Positions 1 through 6,628 of a stretch of 44,733 nt of DNA are shown piece after piece. The stretch is from contig CAYHHE010000015.1 of assembly GCA_964356295.1 (NCBI GenBank), positions 1-44,733 of the forward strand. Reading direction: 5' to 3'. The translations under genes were made by a program, and so were the position numbers. The notes under the pieces are model-generated. The model was given only the letters and a program-made list of their open reading frames with translations, had not been told where the DNA came from and made no database searches. The stretch comes from CAVQGZ01 sp964356295. Lineage in GTDB: Bacteria > Actinomycetota > Actinomycetes > Jiangellales > Jiangellaceae. Position 1 is the first letter of the stretch. Each line of letters begins with the position of its first letter.

Positions 1-84
1 GGTGACCCACGGCGGGTTTGTTGCGGGGGCGAGGCCGGGCTGCACGCGCCGGGTCGGGCGCGGCGAGGGTGCCGCCGTTCGGGT
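1..84. repeat. Partial, diverged copy of the 968-1338 intergenic repeat
   Basis: The first 84 bases resemble sequence found again at 968-1338. The string CCACGGCGGGTTTG near position 8 matches the start of each 125-bp unit. The stretch from about 31 to 84 (GCCGGGCTGCACGCGCC, then a GAGGGTGCCG string) matches about 1146-1201, which lies between the two full units. No gene is visible here. The window edge cuts the feature, so its full size is unknown. Confidence 0.6.
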
Positions 85-186
85 GACCCTCCGCCCACCA
101 TGACGCACCCCAATGCGCGGTCCCACTGAGGCTGCCCGGGACCTTCAGCGGGGGTCAGGACTCGGTGTCTGCGTGCTGCCGCTGGC

Positions 187-192
187 TACTCT
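187..192 (+). promoter_or_regulatory. -10 box, leaderless promoter of mntA
   Basis: TACTCT lies six bases upstream of the ATG at 199. That spacing puts the transcription start at or next to the A of the start codon. There is no Shine-Dalgarno sequence before the ATG, which agrees with a leaderless message. No convincing -35 box is visible. Inferred from position and from the same layout before several other genes in this window. Confidence 0.5.
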
Positions 193-198
193 GGGCTC

Positions 199-522
199 AT
201 GGCGGTGCCCACGTTGACGAGCCGGTCCGTGCGGCAGGTGATCGAGCGGCATCGTGCGCGTGTCGAGGCCATTCTGGCGCGCTATGGGGCGTCGAACCCG
301 CGGCTGTTCGGGTCGGTGGCCCGCGGCGATGCGGTTGAAGGTAGCGATGTCGACCTGCTGGTCGACCTGGACCCGGAGGCCGAGGGCAACGTGCTTCTGC
401 GGGTGGCCGGGATCGGGGAAGAGCTCAGCGCGGTGCTCGGTGTGCAGGTGGACGTGGTGACCGACGTGCTGCTGCGCGATCAGGTGGCTGCCAGCGCGCA
501 CGCCGACGCGGTGCCGCTGTGA
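199..522 (+). CDS. mntA: MntA-type nucleotidyltransferase antitoxin
   Basis: A 107-residue protein of the minimal nucleotidyltransferase (MNT) family. The family signature is clear: G38-S39, then D50-x-D52 in the string GSDVDLLVDL, with a third acidic residue probably at D85 (QVDVV). In studied MntA/HepT pairs, MntA neutralises the HepT RNase by adding AMP to a tyrosine in HepT's RX4HXY motif. All catalytic residues are present and the length is normal, so this gene looks functional. It overlaps the following hepT by a GTGA stop-start, so the two would be translated together. The start ATG is supported by the -10 box six bases upstream. Assignment to the MNT family is firm; antitoxin activity follows from the adjacent HepT-like frame. 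Confidence 0.85.
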   Translation: MAVPTLTSRSVRQVIERHRARVEAILARYGASNPRLFGSVARGDAVEGSDVDLLVDLDPEAEGNVLLRVAGIGEELSAVLGVQVDVVTDVLLRDQVAASAHADAVPL

Positions 523-860
523 ATCGTTCCGCACCTGAGCGCTTGACCGACATCCTGGCGGCGATCGACCGGACGCTGACCTACCGCCCACGGCTGGACG
601 ACCCGGACCCTTCTGTGGCTGCGATGGCCTACGACGCCGTGCTGCGCAACCTGGCGGTGATCGGTGAGGCCGTGCGGGCGCTGCCCGAGGAGGTCAGGGC
701 CCGTGATCCTGAGGTGCCGTGGGGCGTCGATCGCCGGGCTGCGCAACGTGGTCGTCCACCAGTACTTCCGGGTCGACCCGGCCGTGATCGAGGACGTCAT
801 CGACCGGCCCTCAACGCTCTGGCCCACGCCGTGCGGACCCGCTTGCTCGACGACCAGTAG
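519..860 (+). pseudogene. hepT: HepT-like RNase toxin with two compensating frameshifts over the active site
   Basis: In the starting frame the GTG at 519 gives a normal HepT (DUF86) N-terminus, with strings such as LRNLAVIGEAVRALPEE. At the G run 721-724 the HepT-like sequence moves to the +1 frame, which reads ASIAGLRNVVVHQYF up to about 807. From about 810 the original frame resumes with ALAHAVRTRLLDDQ and a stop at 858-860. One surplus G near 721-724 plus one missing base near 805-810 would explain this. The catalytic RX4HXY motif (Arg codon 742, His codon 757, Tyr codon 763) lies wholly in the shifted part, so the single-frame 113-residue product lacks it. Either the toxin has been inactivated or the sequence carries two indel errors. 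Family assignment is strong; function as written is unlikely. Confidence 0.8.
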
Positions 861-967
861 CGCTCGCACGGGCGTCGCTGCTCAGGTTGGACGCAGCCGA
901 CGAGCGGACGCCCCATGCGAGCCCAGAGGCTGTCAGCGCGAGGTAGTCGAGAGTGAGTAAGCCCAGA

Positions 968-1092
968 GTGATCCACGGCGGGTTTGGTGCGGGTGCCGGG
1001 GTGTGGTTGGCGGGAATGGTGCGCTGCGGGCACCGATTCCGCCGTGGATCATCGGCGGGGAGCACCAGGAGCGCCGTGGATCATGACCTCGG
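968..1092. repeat. 125-bp intergenic repeat, copy A
   Basis: The unit starts GTGATCCACGGCGGG and ends TGGATCATGACCTCGG. It contains one GATCCACGGCGG and two inverse strings of the type CCGTGGATCAT, so the ends can pair with each other. Copy B at 1214-1338 has exactly the same length and is nearly identical, for example in the internal strings GCGGGAATGGTGCGCTGC and CACCGATTCCGCCGTGG. No transposase or target-site duplication is visible. It looks like a small dispersed palindromic element. Confidence 0.8.
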
Positions 1093-1213
1093 GGCGGCCG
1101 GGGCTCTGCAGGCGTGACCGGCAGTCACGGTGTCACGGCTCGTGGTGCCGGGCTGCACGCGCCGGGGTCGGGCGCTGCGAGGGTGCCGCGGTTGGGGTGG
1201 CCAGGTGCCCGGG

Positions 1214-1338
1214 GTGATCCACGGCGGGTTTGGTGCGAAGGCGGGGGTGTCGTTGGCGGGAATGGTGCGCTGCGGGCACCGATTCCGCCGTGGATCATCG
1301 GTGGGGAGCACCAGAACCGCCGTGGATCATGACCTCGG
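1214..1338. repeat. 125-bp intergenic repeat, copy B
   Basis: Second copy of the unit at 968-1092, with the same length and only scattered base changes. It begins 246 bases after copy A and ends about 50 bases before the GTG of the phospholipase gene, so it sits just upstream of that gene's promoter. Inverted GATCCACGGCGG and CCGCCGTGGATC strings occur within the copy. Whether it affects expression cannot be told from the sequence. Confidence 0.8.
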
Positions 1339-1374
1339 CCCGGCGACGCCGGCAGTCCGCGGTCACGGTGTCGG

Positions 1375-1380
1375 TAGGGT
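1375..1380 (+). promoter_or_regulatory. -10 box before the phospholipase gene
   Basis: TAGGGT lies eight bases upstream of the GTG at 1389. This supports that GTG as the real start and suggests a leaderless or nearly leaderless message. AGGG inside the box could also act as a weak Shine-Dalgarno sequence, so the two readings cannot be separated here. Confidence 0.4.
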
Positions 1381-1388
1381 CGCGGATC

Positions 1389-3563
1389 GTGCCCGCAGAC
1401 ACCGACGTCAGCGGTGCGCTGGCCCGGGCACTGGCCCACCGCGGTGCCGGCGGTGCCCCGCGCCGAGAGCTCGCCCAGGGCGAGGACCTCGTCAGCATCG
1501 GCGAGCAGGGCGGGGACGCCTACCTGGTCGAGTCCGGACGGCTGGACGTGCTCGCCGGGGATGGGTCGCGGGTCTCCACGCAGGGGCCAGGGGAGCTCGT
1601 CGGGGAGTTCGTGGCGCTGGTCGGGGGGGAGCGCAGCGCCACCATCCGGGCCGCGGAGCCGTCCGTCGTGCGGGTGCTCTCGGCCCGAGTGTTGGAGACC
1701 CTGCTGGAGAGCGACCCCGCGCTCGCTGCCGCGGTGCGTGCCGAGGCAGCGCGCCGGATCCACGACACCCGCGTGCGGGAGGTGCTGCGCGGGCTGCTGC
1801 CGAGCGGGGACGCCGACGTGATCGCAGCGATCCTCGGGCGCGGGGTGTGGCGACGCCTGGACGCCGGCGAGAGCCTGTTCTACGCAGGCGAGGACGCCCG
1901 CTCCGGCTTCGTGGTCGTCAGCGGACGGCTGCGCCGCGTCTCCGCGACCGACGACGCCCGCTCGACGGGGTACCTCGCGGCCGGGTCGGTCGTCGGTGAG
2001 GAGGGCTTCGCCGGCGGGAGGCGCCGGGTGACGGTGGAGGCCGTCAGGGACGCCGTCGTGCTGGAGATCAGCGCGGAGGCGTTCGCTGACCTGCTCGTCG
2101 AGCATCCACGCGCGCTGGCGCCGGTCGTGCTGGGCCTGGCCGGTGGCGCGGCGCCGCCGCGCCGGCACCTGGACCGGACCATCGCGGTCTCGGTGACCAC
2201 GGACGCTGGTCCGCGACCGGTCACCGCTCGCCTGGCCGAGCAGCTGGCGGCGCTCGGGCCCACGGCGCACCTGTCCAGCGACACGGTCGATGCCGCCCTG
2301 GACCGACCCGGGATCGCCCAGGCGTCCGACGGGGACCCCGGCGAGATCCGGCTGCTGACCTACCTCGCGGCGGTCGAGCACGAGTGCAGCTACCTGCTTC
2401 TCGAGCCCGACACCGGGCCGAGCGCGTGGACGCGTCGGGTGCTCCGGCAGTCCGACGTGCTCGCCCTCGTCGCCGGCGCGGACGCTGCCCCGCAGGAGCA
2501 GTCGAGCATCGACGACATCATCCGCCAGGCGGGGCCACGGACCCTGCGCGTGCTGGTGCTCGTCCACCCGGCCGACGCCGACCGTCCGCACCGGACGGCG
2601 GAGGTCATGAGCAGGTACGCCGTCGACTACGTGCTGCACGTTCGGGACGGCTCCGCCGGAGATCTGGCCCGGGTGGCACGCACCCTGGCCGGACGTCCGG
2701 TGGGGCTGGTGCTCGGTGGTGGGGGAGCCCGCGGCTTCGCTGCCATCGGGGTGTACCGGGCGATGCACACCCTGGGTATCCCGGTCGACGCGGTCGGCGC
2801 GACGTCGATCGGGGCCCCGCTCGCGGCCGGTATCGCCCAGGCGGCCTCGCCCGAGGAGGTACAGGCCGAGGCCGAGCGGCTCTTCCACAACGTGCTGGAC
2901 TACACGCTGCCGCTGGTGTCGCTGCTCAAGGGGGAGCGGGCCTCGACCGCGATCCGGCAGCGCTTCGACGGCTGGACCATCGAGGACCTGTGGCTGCCCT
3001 ACTTCTGCGTCTCGACCAACCTGACCCAGGGCCACAGCCAGATCCATCGCAGTGGCGAGGTCGCCACTGCCGTGCGCGCGTCGGTCGCGATCCCGGGAGC
3101 GTTCCCCCCGGTGCCCGTGGGTGACGACCTGCTGGTCGACGGCGGTGTCACCAACAACCTCCCGGTGGACGTCATGCGCCGGCTGCACCCCACTGCGGAG
3201 ATCATCGCCGTGGACGTGGCCCCGGCGAAGGGCCCACGCGCGAAGGCCGACTACGGGCTGTCGGTGTCGGGCTGGCAGGCGATGAAGTCCAAGGTGGGAC
3301 GGGGCCTCCACTACCCCGGGCTGGTCGCGGTGCTCATGCGCTCGATGATCACCGGGTCGCTGGACCACCGGGACTCAGTCATCGCCGAGGGGGCGGCGGA
3401 CCTGCTGCTCGACATGGACATGCGGGGGGTGGGCCTGCTCGACTTCGAGCGGGTGGCCGAGGTCGCGGCCAAGGGCTACGAGGACGCCATGCCCCGCCTC
3501 GAGGCCTGGCTGGACGAGCGCCGCACGGCTGGGCGTCCCGTCCCTGGGGTCGCTGGAGGGTAG
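1389..3563 (+). CDS. Patatin-like phospholipase with two cyclic-nucleotide-binding domains (NTE type)
   Basis: A 724-residue protein. Residues about 25-110 and 145-235 form two cyclic-nucleotide-binding-like domains (for example GDAYLVESGRLDVL, then SGFVVVSGRLRRVS). A middle part of about 200 residues follows. The patatin catalytic domain begins near residue 438 with the oxyanion loop GGGGARGF. The nucleophile is Ser473 in GATSIGA and the second dyad residue is Asp584 in VDGGVTNNLP. This is the arrangement of neuropathy-target-esterase-like lysophospholipases, which remove acyl chains from lysophospholipids at the membrane. No transmembrane segment is obvious. An in-frame GTG at 1230 exists, but the extra residues would be encoded by the 125-bp repeat, so I place the start at 1389. 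Whether the N-terminal domains bind a nucleotide is unknown. Family assignment is firm. Confidence 0.88.
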   Translation: MPADTDVSGALARALAHRGAGGAPRRELAQGEDLVSIGEQGGDAYLVESGRLDVLAGDGSRVSTQGPGELVGEFVALVGGERSATIRAAEPSVVRVLSARVLETLLESDPALAAAVRAEAARRIHDTRVREVLRGLLPSGDADVIAAILGRGVWRRLDAGESLFYAGEDARSGFVVVSGRLRRVSATDDARSTGYLAAGSVVGEEGFAGGRRRVTVEAVRDAVVLEISAEAFADLLVEHPRALAPVVLGLAGGAAPPRRHLDRTIAVSVTTDAGPRPVTARLAEQLAALGPTAHLSSDTVDAALDRPGIAQASDGDPGEIRLLTYLAAVEHECSYLLLEPDTGPSAWTRRVLRQSDVLALVAGADAAPQEQSSIDDIIRQAGPRTLRVLVLVHPADADRPHRTAEVMSRYAVDYVLHVRDGSAGDLARVARTLAGRPVGLVLGGGGARGFAAIGVYRAMHTLGIPVDAVGATSIGAPLAAGIAQAASPEEVQAEAERLFHNVLDYTLPLVSLLKGERASTAIRQRFDGWTIEDLWLPYFCVSTNLTQGHSQIHRSGEVATAVRASVAIPGAFPPVPVGDDLLVDGGVTNNLPVDVMRRLHPTAEIIAVDVAPAKGPRAKADYGLSVSGWQAMKSKVGRGLHYPGLVAVLMRSMITGSLDHRDSVIAEGAADLLLDMDMRGVGLLDFERVAEVAAKGYEDAMPRLEAWLDERRTAGRPVPGVAGG

Positions 3564-3632
3564 TGCCCGCGCCATGGCCCGCACGCGCGCCGGCCCATCC
3601 CCAGGCGCGCCAAACCGCCCTGCGCCCGACGG

Positions 3633-3692
3633 CCGTGCGCCCGACGGATCAGGCCGAGCGGGCCGAGCGCCCGACGGATCAGGCCGAGTGGG
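3633..3692. repeat. 30-bp tandem repeat, two copies
   Basis: The unit GCGCCCGACGGATCAGGCCG with flanking bases occurs at 3633-3662 and again at 3663-3692, a period of 30. A shorter piece (TGCGCCCGACGG) precedes them at 3621-3632. The second copy covers the stop codon of the small minus-strand zinc-ribbon gene. It lies between two converging genes, so slippage here would be harmless to the phospholipase. Confidence 0.7.
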
Positions 3693-3849
3693 CCACCGGC
3701 GTAGGCGCCGACGCCAGCACGCGCGCCTGGCCGCAGCGCGCGCACATCACCTCACCCTCGTCCGACCTGTCCTGCGCTGGGACCGGCACCAGGTCCCCGG
3801 CGTCCCCGCAGACCGTGCACGTCACCCACCACACGCTGTCGATGTCCAT
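3679..3849 (-). CDS. Small zinc-ribbon protein
   Basis: A 56-residue protein beginning MDIDSVWWVTCTVCGDAG. It holds two CxxC pairs, CTVC near residues 11-14 and CARC near 37-40, spaced as in a zinc ribbon. The tail is short and featureless. A longer open frame reaches back to 4122, but the added part overlaps the ku promoter and start and shows no conserved features, so the ATG at 3849 is preferred. GAGCGT seven bases upstream could be a weak -10 box. It runs toward the phospholipase gene and away from ku. I do not recognise a specific family; binding of a metal ion is inferred from the cysteines only. Confidence 0.5.
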   Translation of the reverse strand: MDIDSVWWVTCTVCGDAGDLVPVPAQDRSDEGEVMCARCGQARVLASAPTPVAHSA

Positions 3850-3997
3850 GGGGACGACGCTCGCACAGCCCTCCGACAGTTCTCGCGTGCCACGCCGCGT
3901 CCGAAGGCGTGGCGTGCGGCACCCCACCGGGGCATGATCGAGCACACCGGGACTCGCCCGGCGCGTCCGCGGGCGCGATGCCATCGGGAGGTGGCGC

Positions 3998-4786
3998 ATG
4001 CAGACAGTCTGGAAGGGCACCATCTCGTTCGGGCTCGTCTCCATCCCGGTGCGGCTGGTCAGCGCGACCGAGGAGCGCGATGTCTCCTTCCGGCAGGTGC
4101 GCCGCAGCGACGGGTCCCGCATCCGGTACCGGCGGGTCGCCGAGGCCGACGGCGAGGAGGTCGCCTACGCCGACATCGCCAAGGGCTACGAGCTTCCCGA
4201 CGGCGACATGGTGGTGCTCACCGACGACGACCTGGCCGAGCTGCCCGTCGCGTCCGGCAAGGCGGTGGACGTGCTGCAGTTCGTCGACGCCGACGAGATC
4301 GACCCGGCCGCCTACTCCCGGGCCTACTACGCGGTTCCCGCCGGTGACGCCAAGCCGTACGTGCTGCTGCGGGAGGCGCTCGCACGCAGCGGGCGGGTCG
4401 CGGTGGTCAAGCTGGCGCTGCGCAGCCGGGAGCGCCTCGCTGTGCTGCGTCCCTCCGGTGACGCCCTTGTCGTGCAGACGATGCTCTGGCCGGACGAGGT
4501 GCGCAGCCCCGAGCTGCCCAGCGAGGTGCGTGACGTCGAGGCCAAGGAGCAGGAGCTGATGATGGCCTCGTCCTACATCGACGCCATGACGGGCGAGTTC
4601 ACGCCGGAGGAGTTCACCGACGAGTACCGCACCGCCCTGGAGGAGCTCGTCACGTCCAAGGTCGAGGGACGCGAGATCGTCACGCCGCCGACGAAGGAGG
4701 GCGAGCCGGCCGAGGTGGTCGACCTGATGGAGGCACTGCGGCGCAGCGTCGCGGCCGCGCAGCAGCGCCAGGCCAGCACCGGCTGA
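3998..4786 (+). CDS. ku: Ku protein, DNA double-strand-break end joining
   Basis: A 262-residue bacterial Ku. The N-terminus MQTVWKGTISFGLVSIPVRL and the internal string RIRYRRVAEADGEEVAY are typical of the Ku core. Ku homodimers ring the broken DNA end and recruit the ligase LigD in non-homologous end joining. The core is complete, with the conserved SSYIDAMTGEFTPEEFTDEY segment. The protein stops soon after the core and lacks the long lysine-rich tail of some actinobacterial Ku proteins. A good ribosome-binding site, GGGAGGTG, precedes the ATG. LigD is not in this window, so the partner ligase must be encoded elsewhere if the pathway is active. It converges with the NUDIX gene. Confidence 0.95.
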   Translation: MQTVWKGTISFGLVSIPVRLVSATEERDVSFRQVRRSDGSRIRYRRVAEADGEEVAYADIAKGYELPDGDMVVLTDDDLAELPVASGKAVDVLQFVDADEIDPAAYSRAYYAVPAGDAKPYVLLREALARSGRVAVVKLALRSRERLAVLRPSGDALVVQTMLWPDEVRSPELPSEVRDVEAKEQELMMASSYIDAMTGEFTPEEFTDEYRTALEELVTSKVEGREIVTPPTKEGEPAEVVDLMEALRRSVAAAQQRQASTG

Positions 4787-4813
4787 GGTCTCGCGGGTCA
4801 GCTCAGCAGCGGG

Positions 4814-5686
4814 TCAGCCCAGCAGGGACGTCAGCGCCCGCGGACCGACCACCCGGGCGCCCAGCTCGCCCACCCGGGCGCGCAGCGCCCGATCGGCGGT
4901 GACCACGCTGACCTCGCGCCCCCGCCGACGCTGCTCGGCGACCACCGACACGATCGTGTCGTCCCCCGACCCCGGAGCTGCCACCACCTGCACGGGCCCG
5001 TCTCCGGCGCTGACCCCGCGGGCGGCACCCTCGACCACCGCGACCCACTGCGGCCAGGCGCGGCTGCGTCCGGGCACGTCGCCCAGCAGGTCCGTCTCGG
5101 CGACCAGCCCGGACGCGGCGAGCCCGCACAGCGCGTCCACCAGCCGTTGGCTGGCTCCCGCCCGGTCGCGCCACCAGCCGTCGGGGACGGAACCGACGAC
5201 GTTCGCGACGTCGACGACGACCACCTCGCGCCGGGCCAGCAGCGAGGCCAGCGACGGCCACCCGGCGGCGAACCCCGAGTGCAGCGGCAGCGCGCTCACC
5301 TCGGTGACCGCCACCCAGCGCAGCTCCTCGCTCTCCCCGTCCAGCCGCTGCGGGTCGATGGCCCCGACCGCGTCGGTGATCACCGTGGTGTATGCCCAGG
5401 TGCCGTGGTCGATCGTCCAGGAATGCCGCGGACGGACCGCCGACGCGGGCACGCCGGCCTCCTCCTCGGCCTCGCGCAGCGCTCCGTCCAGCGGGGTCTC
5501 CCCGACGTCGATAGCCCCGCCGGGAACCGCCCAGGTGCCGCCCTCGTGGCTCCACAGCGCACGATGCTGGAGCAGCACCTGCGTCCCGCGCTGCACGAGC
5601 AGCCCGGCCGCACCGAACCTGCCCCAGTGCGCCCGTCCGCAGGTACACATGACGAACGCGTCGCCGCTGCGCCGTGTCCGTCCCAT
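4814..5686 (-). CDS. NUDIX hydrolase fused to a NYN/PIN-like nuclease domain
   Basis: A 290-residue two-domain protein. The N-terminus has CTCGRAHWGRFGAAGLL, then a NUDIX domain with a full Nudix box: GGAIDVGETPLDGALREAEE followed by EAG, matching GX5EX7REUXEEXGU. The C-terminal third (from about residue 150) begins VVVVDVANVVGSVPDGWW and continues with GSGDDTIVSVVAE and VVTADRALRARV. These carry acidic residues at the places expected for a NYN/PIN-like fold, a family of metal-dependent RNases. NUDIX enzymes cleave nucleoside diphosphates linked to another group; the substrate here is unknown. The start at 5686 gives a natural N-terminus; an ATG at 5749 is also open but would overlap the neighbouring gene's start region. 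The nuclease label for the second domain is inference from short motifs. Confidence 0.8.
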   Translation of the reverse strand: MGRTRRSGDAFVMCTCGRAHWGRFGAAGLLVQRGTQVLLQHRALWSHEGGTWAVPGGAIDVGETPLDGALREAEEEAGVPASAVRPRHSWTIDHGTWAYTTVITDAVGAIDPQRLDGESEELRWVAVTEVSALPLHSGFAAGWPSLASLLARREVVVVDVANVVGSVPDGWWRDRAGASQRLVDALCGLAASGLVAETDLLGDVPGRSRAWPQWVAVVEGAARGVSAGDGPVQVVAAPGSGDDTIVSVVAEQRRRGREVSVVTADRALRARVGELGARVVGPRALTSLLG

Positions 5687-5734
5687 CACACACCCACGGT
5701 GGCATGGCTCGACGTCGGAGTCATGTCGGCTCAC

Positions 5735-5740
5735 TATGGT
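5735..5740 (+). promoter_or_regulatory. -10 box before the interrupted hydrolase gene
   Basis: TATGGT lies seven bases upstream of the ATG at 5748, the leaderless spacing seen before several genes here. It supports 5748 as the original start of the hydrolase gene and shows that its promoter may still be intact despite the internal stop codon. Confidence 0.45.
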
Positions 5741-5747
5741 GACAGAC

Positions 5748-6617
5748 ATGCCGCTCGCCGCCGGGTCACTACCGCTCCCGAGGCGGCCTGGAGGCGTCGA
5801 GCTGGAGACGATCAGCCGCGAGCCCGCCGATCCTGCGCCGAACCGGCCCCCGCTGCTGTTCGTCCACGGGCTGGCCGGCGCGGCGTGGATCTCCTAGGAG
5901 GCCTGGCTCGACCGGGTCGCCGAGGCCGGATGGTCGGCCCACGCACTCAGCCTGCGCGCCCACGGCCGCAGCGGCGGCGGGGAGCAGCGCTGGCGCGTCA
6001 CGATGCGGGACTACGCCCACGACGTGGTGCAGGTGGCCTCCGGGCTGCCAGCGCCGCCGGTGATCGTCGCTCACTCCCTCGGCTGCGTGGTCGCCAGCCG
6101 GGTCATCGCGCGTCATCGCGTGCCCGCCGCGGTGATGCTCGTCCCGGTCGGGGTGACCCACGGCCTGGGGACGCTGCTGCACAACGTCCCGCGCATCCCG
6201 GGCCAGGTGGCGCGGATGGTGGCCGGCCAGCCGCTGCGGCTGTCCACCGACGACATCCTCAACGTGCTTGCCGCGCAGGACCCCGCTCAGGCGCAGGACT
6301 ACATCGACAGGCTCGACAGCGAGCCGCCGGTGCCGCAGTATCAGCTCCCCTTCCATGGCCCGCCGGGCCGGCCGATGGGCAACCCGCCCGTGCTGGTCTA
6401 CGGGGCCGAGCACGACCATCTCGTCCCGCACGGCGACGCCGAACGCACCGCCGCCTACTACGGCACGGTCGTGCGCGACCTGCCCGGCACCGGGCACTAC
6501 GTCATGCTCGACGCCGCCCGGGACGCCGTCCTGGACACCGTGCTGGACGACCTGACCGAGGCACTGGGGTTGCCCGGACCGGGCGAGGACCCGACACCGG
6601 CCCGCCCGCCGCAGTAG
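5748..6617 (+). pseudogene. Alpha/beta hydrolase interrupted by one in-frame TAG
   Basis: From the ATG at 5748 the frame reads 49 residues, including the oxyanion motif HGLAG, then meets TAG at 5895-5897 (codon 50). The same frame continues without any shift to the stop at 6617 and encodes the rest of a normal hydrolase: nucleophile Ser in VAHSLGCV (codon 110), an acid residue in VYGAEHDHLVPH, and the catalytic His in GTGHYVML. Total length would be about 289 residues, normal for the family. A TGG to TAG change is the simplest explanation, since aromatic residues are common at this place after AW. A start at ATG 6003 would give 204 residues without the oxyanion loop. The gene is a pseudogene, a read-through gene, or carries one sequence error. 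Substrate unknown. Confidence 0.8.
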
Positions 6618-6620
6618 CGT
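6615..6620 (+). promoter_or_regulatory. -10 box before the PHP-domain gene
   Basis: TAGCGT, whose TAG is the stop codon of the preceding hydrolase frame, lies eight bases before the GTG at 6629. No strong Shine-Dalgarno sequence precedes the GTG, so a nearly leaderless message is possible. Position-based inference. Confidence 0.35.
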
Positions 6621-6628
6621 CTGGACGA

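Larger units (their letters stand above)
861..1388. other. Intergenic region with repeats, no credible gene
   Basis: About 530 bases separate the hepT remnant from the phospholipase gene. They hold two 125-bp repeat units (968-1092 and 1214-1338) and a 121-bp spacer. Open frames cross this stretch in several directions, but they only read through the repeats and show no domain, ribosome-binding site or family resemblance. The last 50 bases carry the promoter of the next gene. Confidence 0.6.

Noticed and set aside
1125..3368. A 747-codon open frame on the minus strand opposite the phospholipase gene
   Set aside because: It is a product of high GC content and codon bias. The translation is rich in His, Arg, Gly and Asp with no domain, and the plus strand holds an unmistakable enzyme.
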